Source: Micromonospora pisi (GTDB lineage: Bacteria; Actinomycetota; Actinomycetes; Mycobacteriales; Micromonosporaceae). Taken from it: a stretch of DNA of 64,000 nt. Below are positions 33,413 through 43,988 of this stretch, one piece after another. Each line of letters begins with the position of its first letter. The stretch's first letter is position 1. The notes beneath the pieces were generated by a model. The model made no database searches, was not told the origin of the DNA, and saw nothing but the letters and a program-made list of their open reading frames with translations. The translations under genes and the position numbers were made by a program. The DNA lies in contig NZ_RBKT01000001.1 in the NCBI RefSeq assembly GCF_003633685.1, positions 7,192,001-7,256,000 of the forward strand, written 5' to 3'.

Positions 33413-34659
33413 GGGGATCGGCGGTAGGTGGACTGCGTCGGCTGCCCCGGTTGCTCACCGCGCTGTTCACCGCGATGAACGCGGTCGGGCTGATCGTCTT
33501 CGCCTGGCTGCTGGTACAGGCCGACGCGCGCCAGGGTGAGCTGCGGCTGGACGGCGAGCTGCGCCGGGTCACGTCGAGCGTGGCCCGGTTGACGCAGTAC
33601 GACGGCACGTTGGTCACGGCGTACGTCAGCGAGGACCCCCTGAACACGGGTTGCCCCGAGTTCGCGATCCTTCCCGGCCGGTCCGGGCAGTTCACCGGCC
33701 ACTTCAGCCAGCAGGACTGCGTGTCGGTGGACCCGGCGAAGCTCGCCGGTCTGGCGGTGGAGGGGGTGAGCAGCGGCCGTCTGCTCAAGGGTTACGTCCG
33801 GGGGACCGACGGTGAGCTGATACGGGTCGGTGTCGAGCCGTTCGGCAACGACAGGGGGCAGTACATCGGGGCGGTGGTGGCGGTGACGGACGCCGAAGGC
33901 GAGCGGTCCCGGCACCGCCGGGTGGTCCTGACGGCGATCGGTGGTTGCGTGCTGCTGGTGGCCGCCGCCGCAGCCGCCGGTCACCTGTTCTCCGTCCGGG
34001 CGGTCCGTCCGGCGGTGGCCGCCCTGGAGCAGCAGGAGGTCCTGCTCGCCGACACCGCACACGACCTGCGTACCCCGGTGGCGGCACTGCGTGCGCTCGC
34101 CGAGACGGCGCTGCTCAACCCCGCCCAGCGGACCGAGCTGCTGCCGCGCACGGTGGAGCTGGCCAAGCGGATGGGGACCATCATCGACGGGGTGCTGATG
34201 CGGGCCAGGTTGGCCGCCGGGGTCGAGCCGTTGGCCATCCAGCCGGTGTGGCTGGACCAGTTGGTCAGCACGGTGGTGGAGGAAACCCCCACCGAGGGGG
34301 CGCGGGTGACGGTGACCACCGCGCCTACCAAGGTCAACGCTGACCCGGCCCTGGTCCAGCGGGCCATCGGCAACCTGCTGGACAACGCGTTGCGGCACGG
34401 CCGCGTGCCGGGCCGGGACGCCGTCGTGCACATCACCGTCGCCGGCGGGCGGGTGATGGTGGCCGATCACGGTCCCGGAATCGACGCCTCGGTCGCCCGG
34501 GAGACCTTCGACCGGTTCAAGAGCGCGGGCGGGTCGAGCGGACTCGGTCTGTCCATCGTGCGCTGGGTGGCCCAGGCCCACGGCGGTGAGCTGCGGGTAT
34601 ACAACGCCGAAGAGGGAGGGGCGATCTTCGAGCTGGTGTTGCCGCCCGGCGAACAGTGA
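33409..34659 (+). CDS. sensor histidine kinase
   Basis: A 416-residue sensor kinase. Two membrane helices (residues about 13-36 and 172-193) flank an external domain of about 135 residues with two Cys (82 and 104) that could form a disulphide. The H box is His218 in ADTAHDLRTPVAALR, the N box NLLDNALRHG, the G boxes VADHGPGID and SSGLGLSIV. A canonical HAMP domain is shortened or absent between TM2 and the H box. The GTG start overlaps the response-regulator stop, and its own stop overlaps the start of the next gene. Signals likely arise at the cell surface. Confidence 0.93.
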   Translation: MRGSAVGGLRRLPRLLTALFTAMNAVGLIVFAWLLVQADARQGELRLDGELRRVTSSVARLTQYDGTLVTAYVSEDPLNTGCPEFAILPGRSGQFTGHFSQQDCVSVDPAKLAGLAVEGVSSGRLLKGYVRGTDGELIRVGVEPFGNDRGQYIGAVVAVTDAEGERSRHRRVVLTAIGGCVLLVAAAAAAGHLFSVRAVRPAVAALEQQEVLLADTAHDLRTPVAALRALAETALLNPAQRTELLPRTVELAKRMGTIIDGVLMRARLAAGVEPLAIQPVWLDQLVSTVVEETPTEGARVTVTTAPTKVNADPALVQRAIGNLLDNALRHGRVPGRDAVVHITVAGGRVMVADHGPGIDASVARETFDRFKSAGGSSGLGLSIVRWVAQAHGGELRVYNAEEGGAIFELVLPPGEQ

Positions 34660-36619
34660 TCGGTTGTATCGGCTGTGGACCAATCATGTACCGCTTCTTC
34701 TATGCTCGCGGGGTGACCAGGATGGGCTTTCCGTGGCGCTTTGTTACCAGACTCGTGCGGGCCCGCGACCCGCTACGCCGTGGTCGACTGCCGCTGGTAC
34801 TGCTGATCGGCACCTGTCTCGTCGCCGTCACGGCGGCGATGTCCGGTGCGGCCACGACGCCGCCGGGGCTCAGGTTCGCGCAGGTCGGGCACTGGGTCGC
34901 GAATCCGTCGCTGGGCATGATCTTCCACGTCAACGGTGCGGCGCGCACGGTGGACGCCCAGGCCGCGATCACCGGCATGGAGTCGGAAAGTCAGGTGGTG
35001 CAGGGCGACACCAGCGGCTATGTGGTCGGCCGATCCCGGATCATCGAGTTCGGCAAGTCGAACCTGTCGGTCGAGCAGACGCTGACCCCGCCGACCGGAG
35101 AACGCCCGGTCGCCATCGAGGCGAAGGGCGGGCCCTACCTGGTCTACCGGGAGGCCGGCAGCGTGGTGCGACTGGGCGACACGCCCGCGACCATTCCGGC
35201 CGGTCGCCTTCTCGGACAACCGGTCACCACCCCTGACGGCACCCTCTGGCTGCACCGCACTGATTCCAATGTGCTCTGTCACCTGGCCCCCAAGGCCGAC
35301 CGGGTCTCCTGCCCGGCGACCGCGCCCCGTGGACACCCCGGCGCGCTGACCGTCGTGGACAAGCAGGCCGTCTTCGTCGACACGGAAACCGACACGATGA
35401 GTCCGGTCGCCGACGACGGTCTCGGCCGGCCGACCCGGATCGGTGTGGACCTACCGCCCACCGCCCAGGTCGCGGACGCCGACGTGAGCGGGCGGGTCGC
35501 CATCCTCGACCCCGCGGCGCGACGGATCCACCTGGTCGACGCCACCGGACTCGGTACCGACCGGGCGGCCGCCGCCCCGGTGAGCGTCTCCCTGCCCGAT
35601 GGCACCTACTCGGCACCCACCGCCAGCAGGTCCTCCGTGGTGCTGCTGGACCTGCGGCACAACACGGTGCTCACCTACGACGGCGCGGGCCGGCAGCAGC
35701 AGGTCACCGCGATGCCACCCGAGACCGGTGAGCCCCGGCTCACCCGTGGCGAGGACGAGCGGGTCTACGTCGAGGGCGCCGAGGGCCGGCACGTGCTGGT
35801 CGTGGACCACGACGGCGGAATCGGCGTGGTGCCGGTGACCGGGAGCACGCCACCGACCCCCAGCCCCACGTTGGTGGCACCCCCGACCGAGCCGAGCCGG
35901 GGGCCGGAGCAGCCACCAACCGCTTCACGGCAGCCACCGGGGGAACCGGACCGCGCGACGGCCCCGACGGAGCAACGACCGCCCGCAGCAGGGAGCCGCA
36001 CGGGCGCGCCGAACCAACCGACGCCCGCGCGCAAACCGCTGCCCGCCAGTCCACCGGGTATGCCGCCCGGTCTGAAGGCCACCGCCAACGGCGCGAACCT
36101 CGTGGTGACCTGGAGTGCCGCCGCCGCCAACGGCGCGACGGTGAGTGGGTACCAGGTGGCGTGGACGCCGACCTCGGGCAGCGGCGGCGGCTCGGCCACC
36201 CGGCCCGGCAGCGCGCGGTCGATGACGATCACCGGACTCACCCGGGGTACGGCGTACCGGATCACGGTGAGCGCGCAGAACTCGGCCGGTCGCGGCACCC
36301 CCGCCACCGCACAGGCGACAGTGCCGCCGCCACCCCGTTCGGTCACCGTGTCCCGGGGCCGCGCGACCACCTACCAGGACCTGTGCGACGCTCCGGACTG
36401 CGCGTTCATGCGGGTGGTGATGACGGGGTTCCGGCCGAACACCAACTACAGCATCAAGCCGCACTCGGACGAGTGGCCCAACTACAACCCGGGCGCCACG
36501 CTGCGGACCGACGCAAAAGGTAACCTCACGTTCCAGGACTTCCCGTTCGACGACGTCGGACAGCACGTCTGGGTCACCGTGGACGGCCTGGAGTCCAACC
36601 ACTTCCTCTGGAGGGCCGG

Positions 36620-36623
<4 letters not shown>
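34656..36623 (+). CDS. membrane-anchored protein with beta-propeller-like and fibronectin type III domains
   Basis: A protein of up to 655 residues. It has an N-terminal membrane anchor (LPLVLLIGTCLVAVTAAMSG, about residues 45-65), then a repetitive beta-rich external region that looks like propeller blades (TPDGTLWLHRTDSNVLCHL, GALTVVDKQAVFVDT, SVVLLDLRHNTVLTYDG). A Pro/Thr-rich linker, one FN3 domain (PPGLKATANGANLVVTWSAA, SYQVAWTP-like strand, ITGLTRGTAYRITVSAQNSAG) and a C-terminal domain with two Cys (DLCDAPDCAFMRV) follow. The start is uncertain: a GTG at 34656 overlaps the kinase stop, with later candidates at 34686 and 34713. Its stop overlaps the moxR start. It may sense or bind envelope material for the kinase. 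Confidence 0.75.
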
Positions 36624-37573
<950 letters not shown>

Positions 37574-37575
37574 CC

Positions 37576-38721
37576 GTGCCGCTGACCCGGCGCGGCATCG
37601 CCGTGCTCGTTGTCGCCGTGCTGCTGGTGATCGCCGGTTCATGGGGGCGCTACCCGTTGTTGGGTGCGCTGGGCGTGGTCCTGTCCGGTGCCGTTCTGGC
37701 CGCCGTCGGGCTCACCTCCCGCGGACTGCGGATCGACGTGCGGCGGTCGGTCTACCCGGACCGGGTGGAGCGGGGCCGACCGGCGCTCGCCCGGTTGCAG
37801 GTGAGTAACCCCGGTGGTCGCCGCCGCGCGGCGTTCCTGGCCACCGACACGGCGGGCAGCGTGACGCGTACCGTCCGGGTGCGCGGGCTGTTGCCCGGCG
37901 CCGAGGCGATTCACCACTACGAGCTGCCGACCAGCGTTCGCGGCCGACTCACCATCGGCCCGTTGATCCTGCACCGGGTGGACCCGTTCGAGCTGGCCCG
38001 CAGCCGGCTGCCCACCGGAGAGACCGCGACCCTCTGGGTACACCCCCGGCAACTGCCGGCGCGACCGTTGGCCGGCGGCCACCCGCGGCACCATCACGAG
38101 GGCGTCGGCACCGACGACGCGTTGCGCGGCTCGGTGGACCTTCAGGACGTCCGGGAGTACGTCCCCGGAGACGAGGTGCGGCACCTGCACTGGAAGGCGA
38201 CCGCCCGGACCGGCCGGTTGATGGTGCGTGACCTGGCCGACCCGCAGCAGCGCCGGTTCACCGTACTGCTGGACACCCGGGCGCGGGTGCGGACCGACGA
38301 CGGATTCGAGGAGGCGGTGGACCTCACCGCCTCCCTGCTCTGCGCGTCCGCCCGGGCCGGACAGCACACCCGCCTGATCACCTCGTCCGGTCTGGAACTG
38401 CCGGTGTCCGGTGGACCACAGGCCGTCCGGCGCCTGCTCGACGAGCTCAGCGAGCTGCGGCAGGACGGGGCGCCGGACGGCGCGGTGATCCCCGCACAGC
38501 TCTCCGCGAGCCGCGCTGTCGGCGGCGGACTGGTGGTGGTCACCCCCGATGGGGCCGGACTCGCCTCGCTGGCCTGGTTGCGGTCGCGATTCCCGACCAT
38601 CTTCGTCATCGTGTTGACCGGTCCGGAGGGCGCCGCCACCGTCGAGGTGGCGGGGGCACGGGTGCTCCGGGCAGGCGACGCCGAGGAGGCGGTACGCCGG
38701 TGGAACGAGGCGATCAGGTGA
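37576..38721 (+). CDS. DUF58 domain-containing membrane protein
   Basis: A 381-residue protein. Two N-terminal membrane helices (GIAVLVVAVLLVIAGSWG and LLGALGVVLSGAVLAAVGL) are followed by a beta-rich segment. The DUF58 signature then appears: VDLQDVREYVPGDEVRHLHWKATARTGRLMVRDLA. A von Willebrand A-like remainder follows (FTVLLDTRARV, FVIVLTGPEGAATVEV). The start GTG is 2 bases after the moxR stop. It is the usual partner of MoxR and a transglutaminase-like membrane protein in a three-gene set of unknown biochemical function. Confidence 0.9.
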   Translation: MPLTRRGIAVLVVAVLLVIAGSWGRYPLLGALGVVLSGAVLAAVGLTSRGLRIDVRRSVYPDRVERGRPALARLQVSNPGGRRRAAFLATDTAGSVTRTVRVRGLLPGAEAIHHYELPTSVRGRLTIGPLILHRVDPFELARSRLPTGETATLWVHPRQLPARPLAGGHPRHHHEGVGTDDALRGSVDLQDVREYVPGDEVRHLHWKATARTGRLMVRDLADPQQRRFTVLLDTRARVRTDDGFEEAVDLTASLLCASARAGQHTRLITSSGLELPVSGGPQAVRRLLDELSELRQDGAPDGAVIPAQLSASRAVGGGLVVVTPDGAGLASLAWLRSRFPTIFVIVLTGPEGAATVEVAGARVLRAGDAEEAVRRWNEAIR

Positions 38722-40877
38722 GGATGCCAGCGCTGCGGGCCGTACCCACGGTGTGCCTGGTGCTCGCGGCGGCCATGGCCGGAATGCTGTTCGCGCCGGT
38801 GTTCGGCGTACCCGCGCTCCTGCTCGCGATCGCCGTGCCGGCAGCGGCGGTACTGCTGGTCGCGCTGCTCAGCGACGGGCGGAAGGCGGTGCGGGACTGG
38901 CGTGCACTGCTGGCGGTCCTGGCCGGTCTGCTCGCCGTCACCGAGACGGTGCTGTGGTCCACCACGACCGCCGGGCTGCCCACGGTGCGGACGGTGCGTG
39001 CCCTGGCTGCCGGCGTCACCGACTCCTGGCAGTTGGCCCTCCAGTCGACCTGGCCGGCGCGACCGGATCCGGCGCTGCTGCTCTTCGTCCCACTGCTGGT
39101 CGTCTTCGCGGCGGTCCTCGGCGTCGAGCTGTTGGACCGGGCGCGGGACCCGCTGGTGGCGCTCCTTCCCAGCTTCGCGGTCGTACTCCTGAGCCAGCTC
39201 TACGCGGCCCTGCCACCCCGCCCCGGCGCCGTCGCGGCGCTGGGCTACGCCACGATCGCCGGCACCGTGCTCGTGGCCAGCCGAACCGGACGCGAGGACG
39301 AGCGGCGACCGGTGCCGCAGCGGCGGGTGCTGCCGACCCTGGCGGGGTTGGCGCCGCCGATGGCGCTGGCCGTGCTGGGTGCGCTCCTGGCCGGGGCGCT
39401 ACTGCCGGCCGCACCGGCCAGGTACTCGCTGCGGCAGGGGCAGGGCGCACCGCTCGCCGAGGCCGGGATCACCAGCCCACTCGATGAGATCGCCGGTCGA
39501 CTCACCCACCCGGGCACCGCCGTGTTCCGGGTCGGCAACGCGACGGACGTGGACCGCTGGTCCCTGGTGGTGCTCGACGAATTCGACGGCGTGAACTGGA
39601 CGCCGGGTGAGCGGTACCGCCGGCTCGGCGCCGAGCTGCGGCCGAGCCCGGCGGTGACCGTACCCTTGCGGTCCCGGACCGCGACGATCGACGCAGCCGG
39701 CACCGGAGGTCCGTGGCTGCCGAGCCAGACCCTGCCCGCTGAGGTCCAGGGCATCGACCCGCTGGTCGCGGAGGGGCACGGCACCCTGCTGCTGCCCGGA
39801 TCGGACGGTACCGCCAGGTACGAGTTGCGCTGGTGGCAACCGCAACTCGACACCGAAACGTTGGCGGATGCGGGGATCGACCCGCTCGCGCCGCTCGGCG
39901 GTGTCGGCGTGGTGCCGCCCGGCGTGGCCGAACTGGCCGGTCAGGCGGTGCGGGGGATGCGCCCGTCGTTCCAGACCGCACTGGTGCTGGAGGATTTCTT
40001 CCGGAAGAACTATCGGCTGGCCGTCGGGCAGAATCTGCCGACCGGGCACGCCTGGCCCCAACTGACGGACTTCCTCCTGCACGGCAAGCGAGGCACGAGC
40101 GAACAGTTCGCCGCCGCCTACGTGGCGCTGGCCCGGATGCGCGGCATCCCGGCCCGCCTGACGGTGGGGTTTCGGGCGCCGACCCAACGGGATCCGGACG
40201 GGTGGTACACGGTCCGCAACGGCGACGTGCTGGCGTGGCCGGAGGTGGCGGTGCAGGGGATCGGCTGGGTGCCGCTCGACCCCGGCGGAGCGGCCTCGGA
40301 ATCGGGTACGACGAACGGCGGCGGCCTGGCCGCGCTGGCGGAGCGGGTACGCGCCCAACTACCCGCGCCGGAGGACCTCCGCGATCCGCCGGTCTCGTCC
40401 CGGCACCGGGCCGGGGATGAGGGCTCGGACGGTGGCCGTGGCAGCTACGTACCGTGGGCGGCCCTGGTCGTCGTCCCGGTGGCGCTCCTGGTGGGCTGGT
40501 CGCTCGGCGTACCCGCGATCTGGTCGGTGCGGTCGTGGCGTCGTCGGCGCAGGCCGGGTGCGGGAGCGGTGGTGGGCGCATGGGAGGAGGTCCGGGACCG
40601 GCTGCGGGCGTACGGCGTCGTGGTGTCGCCCGGAATGACGATCCGTGACCTGGGCACCGGGGCGGCGGCCGTGACGGACCGGGCCACCGTCGCCGAGATC
40701 CGGAAACTGGGCTCCCTGGTGGACCAGACGCTGTGGTCCGGGACGGTGCCGGGAGAACAGCGCACCGCGCAGGCGTGGGCGGCGGTACGCGCGGTACGGC
40801 GTGGCCTGGCCCGACGCGGATGGCGGGTACGGCTACGTGCGTTGTTCGACCCGCGCGGCCTGCTGCCGCCCCGGTGA
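38718..40877 (+). CDS. transglutaminase-like membrane protein, catalytic residues replaced
   Basis: A protein of about 719 residues of the TgpA/DUF3488 type. Six or so N-terminal helices lead to an external transglutaminase-like domain, with a last membrane helix (WAALVVVPVALLVGWSLGV) and an Arg-rich cytoplasmic tail with a DUF4129-like end. The domain is recognisable by GTSEQFAAAYVALARMRGIPARLTVGF and GDVLAWPEVAVQGIGWVPLDP. The active-site Cys of 'G.CEQFA' is Ser (codon 40098-40100), and the His of 'DAHAWPEV' is Leu (40230-40232). It should therefore be unable to perform thiol chemistry and may be a structural or binding module. The GTG at 38718 overlaps the DUF58 stop. Confidence 0.85.
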   Translation: MRMPALRAVPTVCLVLAAAMAGMLFAPVFGVPALLLAIAVPAAAVLLVALLSDGRKAVRDWRALLAVLAGLLAVTETVLWSTTTAGLPTVRTVRALAAGVTDSWQLALQSTWPARPDPALLLFVPLLVVFAAVLGVELLDRARDPLVALLPSFAVVLLSQLYAALPPRPGAVAALGYATIAGTVLVASRTGREDERRPVPQRRVLPTLAGLAPPMALAVLGALLAGALLPAAPARYSLRQGQGAPLAEAGITSPLDEIAGRLTHPGTAVFRVGNATDVDRWSLVVLDEFDGVNWTPGERYRRLGAELRPSPAVTVPLRSRTATIDAAGTGGPWLPSQTLPAEVQGIDPLVAEGHGTLLLPGSDGTARYELRWWQPQLDTETLADAGIDPLAPLGGVGVVPPGVAELAGQAVRGMRPSFQTALVLEDFFRKNYRLAVGQNLPTGHAWPQLTDFLLHGKRGTSEQFAAAYVALARMRGIPARLTVGFRAPTQRDPDGWYTVRNGDVLAWPEVAVQGIGWVPLDPGGAASESGTTNGGGLAALAERVRAQLPAPEDLRDPPVSSRHRAGDEGSDGGRGSYVPWAALVVVPVALLVGWSLGVPAIWSVRSWRRRRRPGAGAVVGAWEEVRDRLRAYGVVVSPGMTIRDLGTGAAAVTDRATVAEIRKLGSLVDQTLWSGTVPGEQRTAQAWAAVRAVRRGLARRGWRVRLRALFDPRGLLPPR

Positions 40878-40884
40878 GCGGCGG

Positions 40885-42381
40885 TCACCTGCGGCAGGTG
40901 GCACCTCGGATCGGCTTGGACGGACTGACGTAGAACTGCTGTCCGTCGGTGGCCTGGATCTCGAAGCAGTACTTACGTACCGGGTCCACCGGCACGCGGT
41001 AGCTGGTGCTGCGATGAGCAAAGATTGTCCTGGTCTGCTCGCCCTCGCCGGCGATGATCACGGCGAAGTCGAACGGCTGATTGCTGCGCCAGGAGAGTTC
41101 CACGAAGTTGCCACGATCGGTAGGGTCGGTCAGTTCCAGCACCACGGCGGCCCTGGTCGGGGTCGGTACGGTGCTGGGCGCCGCGACCGGCGCGGGTGCG
41201 GTTGGCACGTCGAGTTCGTCGGGTCGGTTCAGCACGAGCAGCACCGTCACCACGCCCAGCACGGCGAGTGCGGCCGCCCCGGCCAGCACTGAGGGGCGGG
41301 CGATCCACCGCGGCGACCTCTTCGGACCGAACACGACGATCGGTTCGCCCCGCGGGCGGGGTGCGGGCACCGACGGTTCGGCCTCCGGCGCCGGAGGAGC
41401 CGCGAAATCGTCGAACTCGGGCTCCGGATCGTCGACGGGCTCCCCGGTGGGCTCGTGCTCCACCACCGGCGGGTCGGTCGTGGCGTCCGCCGCCGTCTGC
41501 CGCCCGGCGTTCTGCTTCCCGGGCGGCACGGGCTCCGGGGTCCCAGGCGGCTCGACGGGTGCGTCGGGCGGCGCGACCGCCGCGTACAGGGTGCTCAGTC
41601 TGCCGGCGACCGTGGTGGCGTCCACCGGACGGGCCGACGGTTCCTTCTCCAGCAACGCGGTGACCAGGTCCGCCAGCCCCGATGGCAGGTCGGCGCGCGG
41701 CAGCGGCGGCACTGGGCTGCCGAGCACCCGCAGCAGCCGCTCGCCCTCCTGTTCACCCGGTGCGCCCTGGTGCGGGGAATGACCGGACAGGGCCAGGTAG
41801 AGGATCGCGCCGAGACCGTAGAGATCGGAACGCTCGTCCACCGAACCGTCCCTTACGGTCTCCGGCGCCAGGAAGTCCATGGTCCGTGACGGGTCGGCGG
41901 GGAACGCGTGGCGCAGCGTGAGCCCGAAGTCGGCCAGCACCGGTTCACCGGAGGCACGGAAGAGGACATTGCCCGGGGTCACCCCGCCGTGCACGATCCC
42001 CACCTCATGCGCCGCCGCCAGCGCCTCCGCGAGTGCGGTGCCCAGCGCAAGTGTGTCCGGCACCGACAGTGGGCCGAACGAGGCGAGCAGTTCCGGCAGT
42101 GACTGGGTGCAGAGTTCCATCCGCAGGGCAAGCCGACCGTTGCCGAACTCCTCCAGCCGGTCGGGAACGAGGACCGGCGCGTGCGCACGCAGCGCGGACA
42201 GCCGGGCCAGCTCGGCTTCCAGCTCCGCCCGGGTACGCCGGTCGAGCCGGCCGGGGAGGACCTTCAGCGCGTACGCCGTACCGGTCTCGGTGTGTACGCC
42301 CGCCAGTACGGTCGTCATCGGACCGTCGCCCAGCGGAACCAGCTCGCCGTACTCCCGCTCGGTCGTCATGGTGGCGCTCAT
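40885..42381 (-). CDS. kinase-like membrane protein (probable pseudokinase)
   Basis: A 498-residue protein with an N-terminal protein-kinase fold: a degenerate glycine loop (LGDGPMTTVLAG), Lys40 in YALKVL, and ADFGLTLRH with the DFG at 151-153. The catalytic loop reads IVHGGVTPGNVLF, so His131 is kept but the Arg-Asp of HRD is Gly-Gly and the Lys two positions on is Thr. The catalytic base is missing. A Pro/Glu-rich cytoplasmic linker, one membrane helix (about residues 367-387, AGAAALAVLGVVTVLLVLN) and a short external FN3-like domain follow. It is divergent from eccD inside the secretion locus, suggesting a regulatory scaffold for secretion. Confidence 0.85.
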   Translation of the reverse strand: MSATMTTEREYGELVPLGDGPMTTVLAGVHTETGTAYALKVLPGRLDRRTRAELEAELARLSALRAHAPVLVPDRLEEFGNGRLALRMELCTQSLPELLASFGPLSVPDTLALGTALAEALAAAHEVGIVHGGVTPGNVLFRASGEPVLADFGLTLRHAFPADPSRTMDFLAPETVRDGSVDERSDLYGLGAILYLALSGHSPHQGAPGEQEGERLLRVLGSPVPPLPRADLPSGLADLVTALLEKEPSARPVDATTVAGRLSTLYAAVAPPDAPVEPPGTPEPVPPGKQNAGRQTAADATTDPPVVEHEPTGEPVDDPEPEFDDFAAPPAPEAEPSVPAPRPRGEPIVVFGPKRSPRWIARPSVLAGAAALAVLGVVTVLLVLNRPDELDVPTAPAPVAAPSTVPTPTRAAVVLELTDPTDRGNFVELSWRSNQPFDFAVIIAGEGEQTRTIFAHRSTSYRVPVDPVRKYCFEIQATDGQQFYVSPSKPIRGATCRR

Positions 42382-42604
42382 CCTCGTGCTCTCACGTCAG
42401 CTCCGCGACTGAAGTCTGTCATCTCGCCGACGGTGCGCGGGTGGGGTCGGACCGGGCGACGCCGGATCCGGCACATCATGCGGTGGCCGCTAGCTGCCGC
42501 GCCCCTTCTACCGCCAGGCCGGTTGCCCCATCGTAGGAACACGGGCCACGAGGCGGTGCGGGGCGGCAGGTTGCTGCCGCGGACCCGATCGGAGACGGGA
42601 AACG

Positions 42605-43987
42605 ATGACGACCACGGGTGTGGTGCGGGTGACCATCGCCGCGCCGCTGCGCCGGATCGACCTGGCGCTGCCGGAGCGCGCGCCGGTCGCCGAGATGCTG
42701 CCGGGGCTGCTCCGGCACGCCGGTGAGAACCTCGGCGACGAGGGGGTGCTCGCCGGAGGCTGGGTGCTGCGTCGCACCGACGGCACGGCCGTCGAGGGCT
42801 CCCGGACACTCGGTGCGCAGCGGGTCAGCGACGGTGAGGTACTGCACCTGGTGCCCCACCAGATGCAGTGGCCGGAGCTGGAGTACGACGACCTGGTCGA
42901 CGCGATCGCCGGGGGCGCCGGACGTACCGGGCGACTGTGGGGCCCGCGGCACAGCCGGCTCGCCGGGCTGACCACCGCGGTGGTGGCGGTGCTGCTGGCG
43001 TTCGTCGCGCTGCTGCGCGCCGGACCGCCGTGGCCGGCCCCGGGGTGGGCTGCCCTCGCTCTCGCGGTGCTACTGCTGGCCGCCGGTACGGCGATGGCCC
43101 GCGCTCTCGGCGACGCCGGAACCGGTGCTGTGCTCGCGGCGTCGGCGCTGCCGGCCGCGTTCCTGGGGGGCGGACTGGTTCTCGGTGACTCGATTCCGCT
43201 GGCCGATTTCGGCGCCCCGCAGGTGGTCGCCGGCTGTTCCGCGTTGCTGGCGGCGGCGGTCTTCGGCCACCTGGGCGCGGTCGACGGGGCCGCGCTGTTC
43301 ACCGCTGCCGCCACCGTCGGTCTGTTGGGCGGGCTCACCGGTTGCGTGGTGAGCGCCGGGGTGGTGGACGCCACCGGGGCGGCGGCGGTGCTGGCGGCCA
43401 CGGTGTTCCTCTTCTCGCCGCTTCTCGGACCGCTGGCGGTACGGCTGGGCCGGGTGCCGATGCCCGTGCTCCCGCGTACGGCCACGGACCTGGTCCGCGA
43501 CGACCCGCAGCCGCCCCGACATGCCGTGTACGCGGCGGTGGTGCGTGCCGACAGCCTGCTCACCGGGATGCTGGCCGGGGCGGCGTTGGCTGTCGGCGCC
43601 GCCCAGGTGCTGCTCGCCCGCGCGGGGGGTACCGCGGTGGTCGTGCTGCTCGTGCTGCTGTTCCTGGGTTTCTGTGTGCGGGCCCGACTGTATCCGGCGA
43701 TCCGGCAGCGGGTGCCGGTGCTCGGCGCCGGACTTGCCGGGGCCGCCTGTCTGGCCGCCGGGCCGTTGATGGCCCACCCGGAGAGGCTGCTCGGGCTCGT
43801 GGTGCCGGTGCTGGCGGGTGCCGCCGCACTCGCGGTGCTGGTCGGCCTCGTCTACAGCAGACGGGCTCCGACGGCCTTCCTCGGCCGGTACGCCGAACTG
43901 CTCGAGGTGGTGCTGGTGCTGGCGTGTGTCCCGGTCGTGTGCGCGGTGCTGCGGCTGTACGGACTGGTCCGTGGGTGGGGCGGCTGA
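42605..43987 (+). CDS. eccD: type VII secretion integral membrane protein EccD
   Basis: A 460-residue pore-forming component of the ESX complex. Residues 1-85 form the ubiquitin-like YukD domain (VRVTIAAPLRRIDLALPERAPVAEMLPGLL, ending DGEVLHLVPHQMQWPELEYDDLVDAIA). About eleven membrane helices follow from residue 118 (AGLTTAVVAVLLAFVALL) to the C-terminus. In mycobacterial ESX complexes EccD dimers line the membrane channel. The ATG follows GGAGACGGGAAACG. It is followed one base later by eccB, and the two are clearly one transcription unit. Confidence 0.95.
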   Translation: MTTTGVVRVTIAAPLRRIDLALPERAPVAEMLPGLLRHAGENLGDEGVLAGGWVLRRTDGTAVEGSRTLGAQRVSDGEVLHLVPHQMQWPELEYDDLVDAIAGGAGRTGRLWGPRHSRLAGLTTAVVAVLLAFVALLRAGPPWPAPGWAALALAVLLLAAGTAMARALGDAGTGAVLAASALPAAFLGGGLVLGDSIPLADFGAPQVVAGCSALLAAAVFGHLGAVDGAALFTAAATVGLLGGLTGCVVSAGVVDATGAAAVLAATVFLFSPLLGPLAVRLGRVPMPVLPRTATDLVRDDPQPPRHAVYAAVVRADSLLTGMLAGAALAVGAAQVLLARAGGTAVVVLLVLLFLGFCVRARLYPAIRQRVPVLGAGLAGAACLAAGPLMAHPERLLGLVVPVLAGAAALAVLVGLVYSRRAPTAFLGRYAELLEVVLVLACVPVVCAVLRLYGLVRGWGG

Positions 43988-43988
43988 C

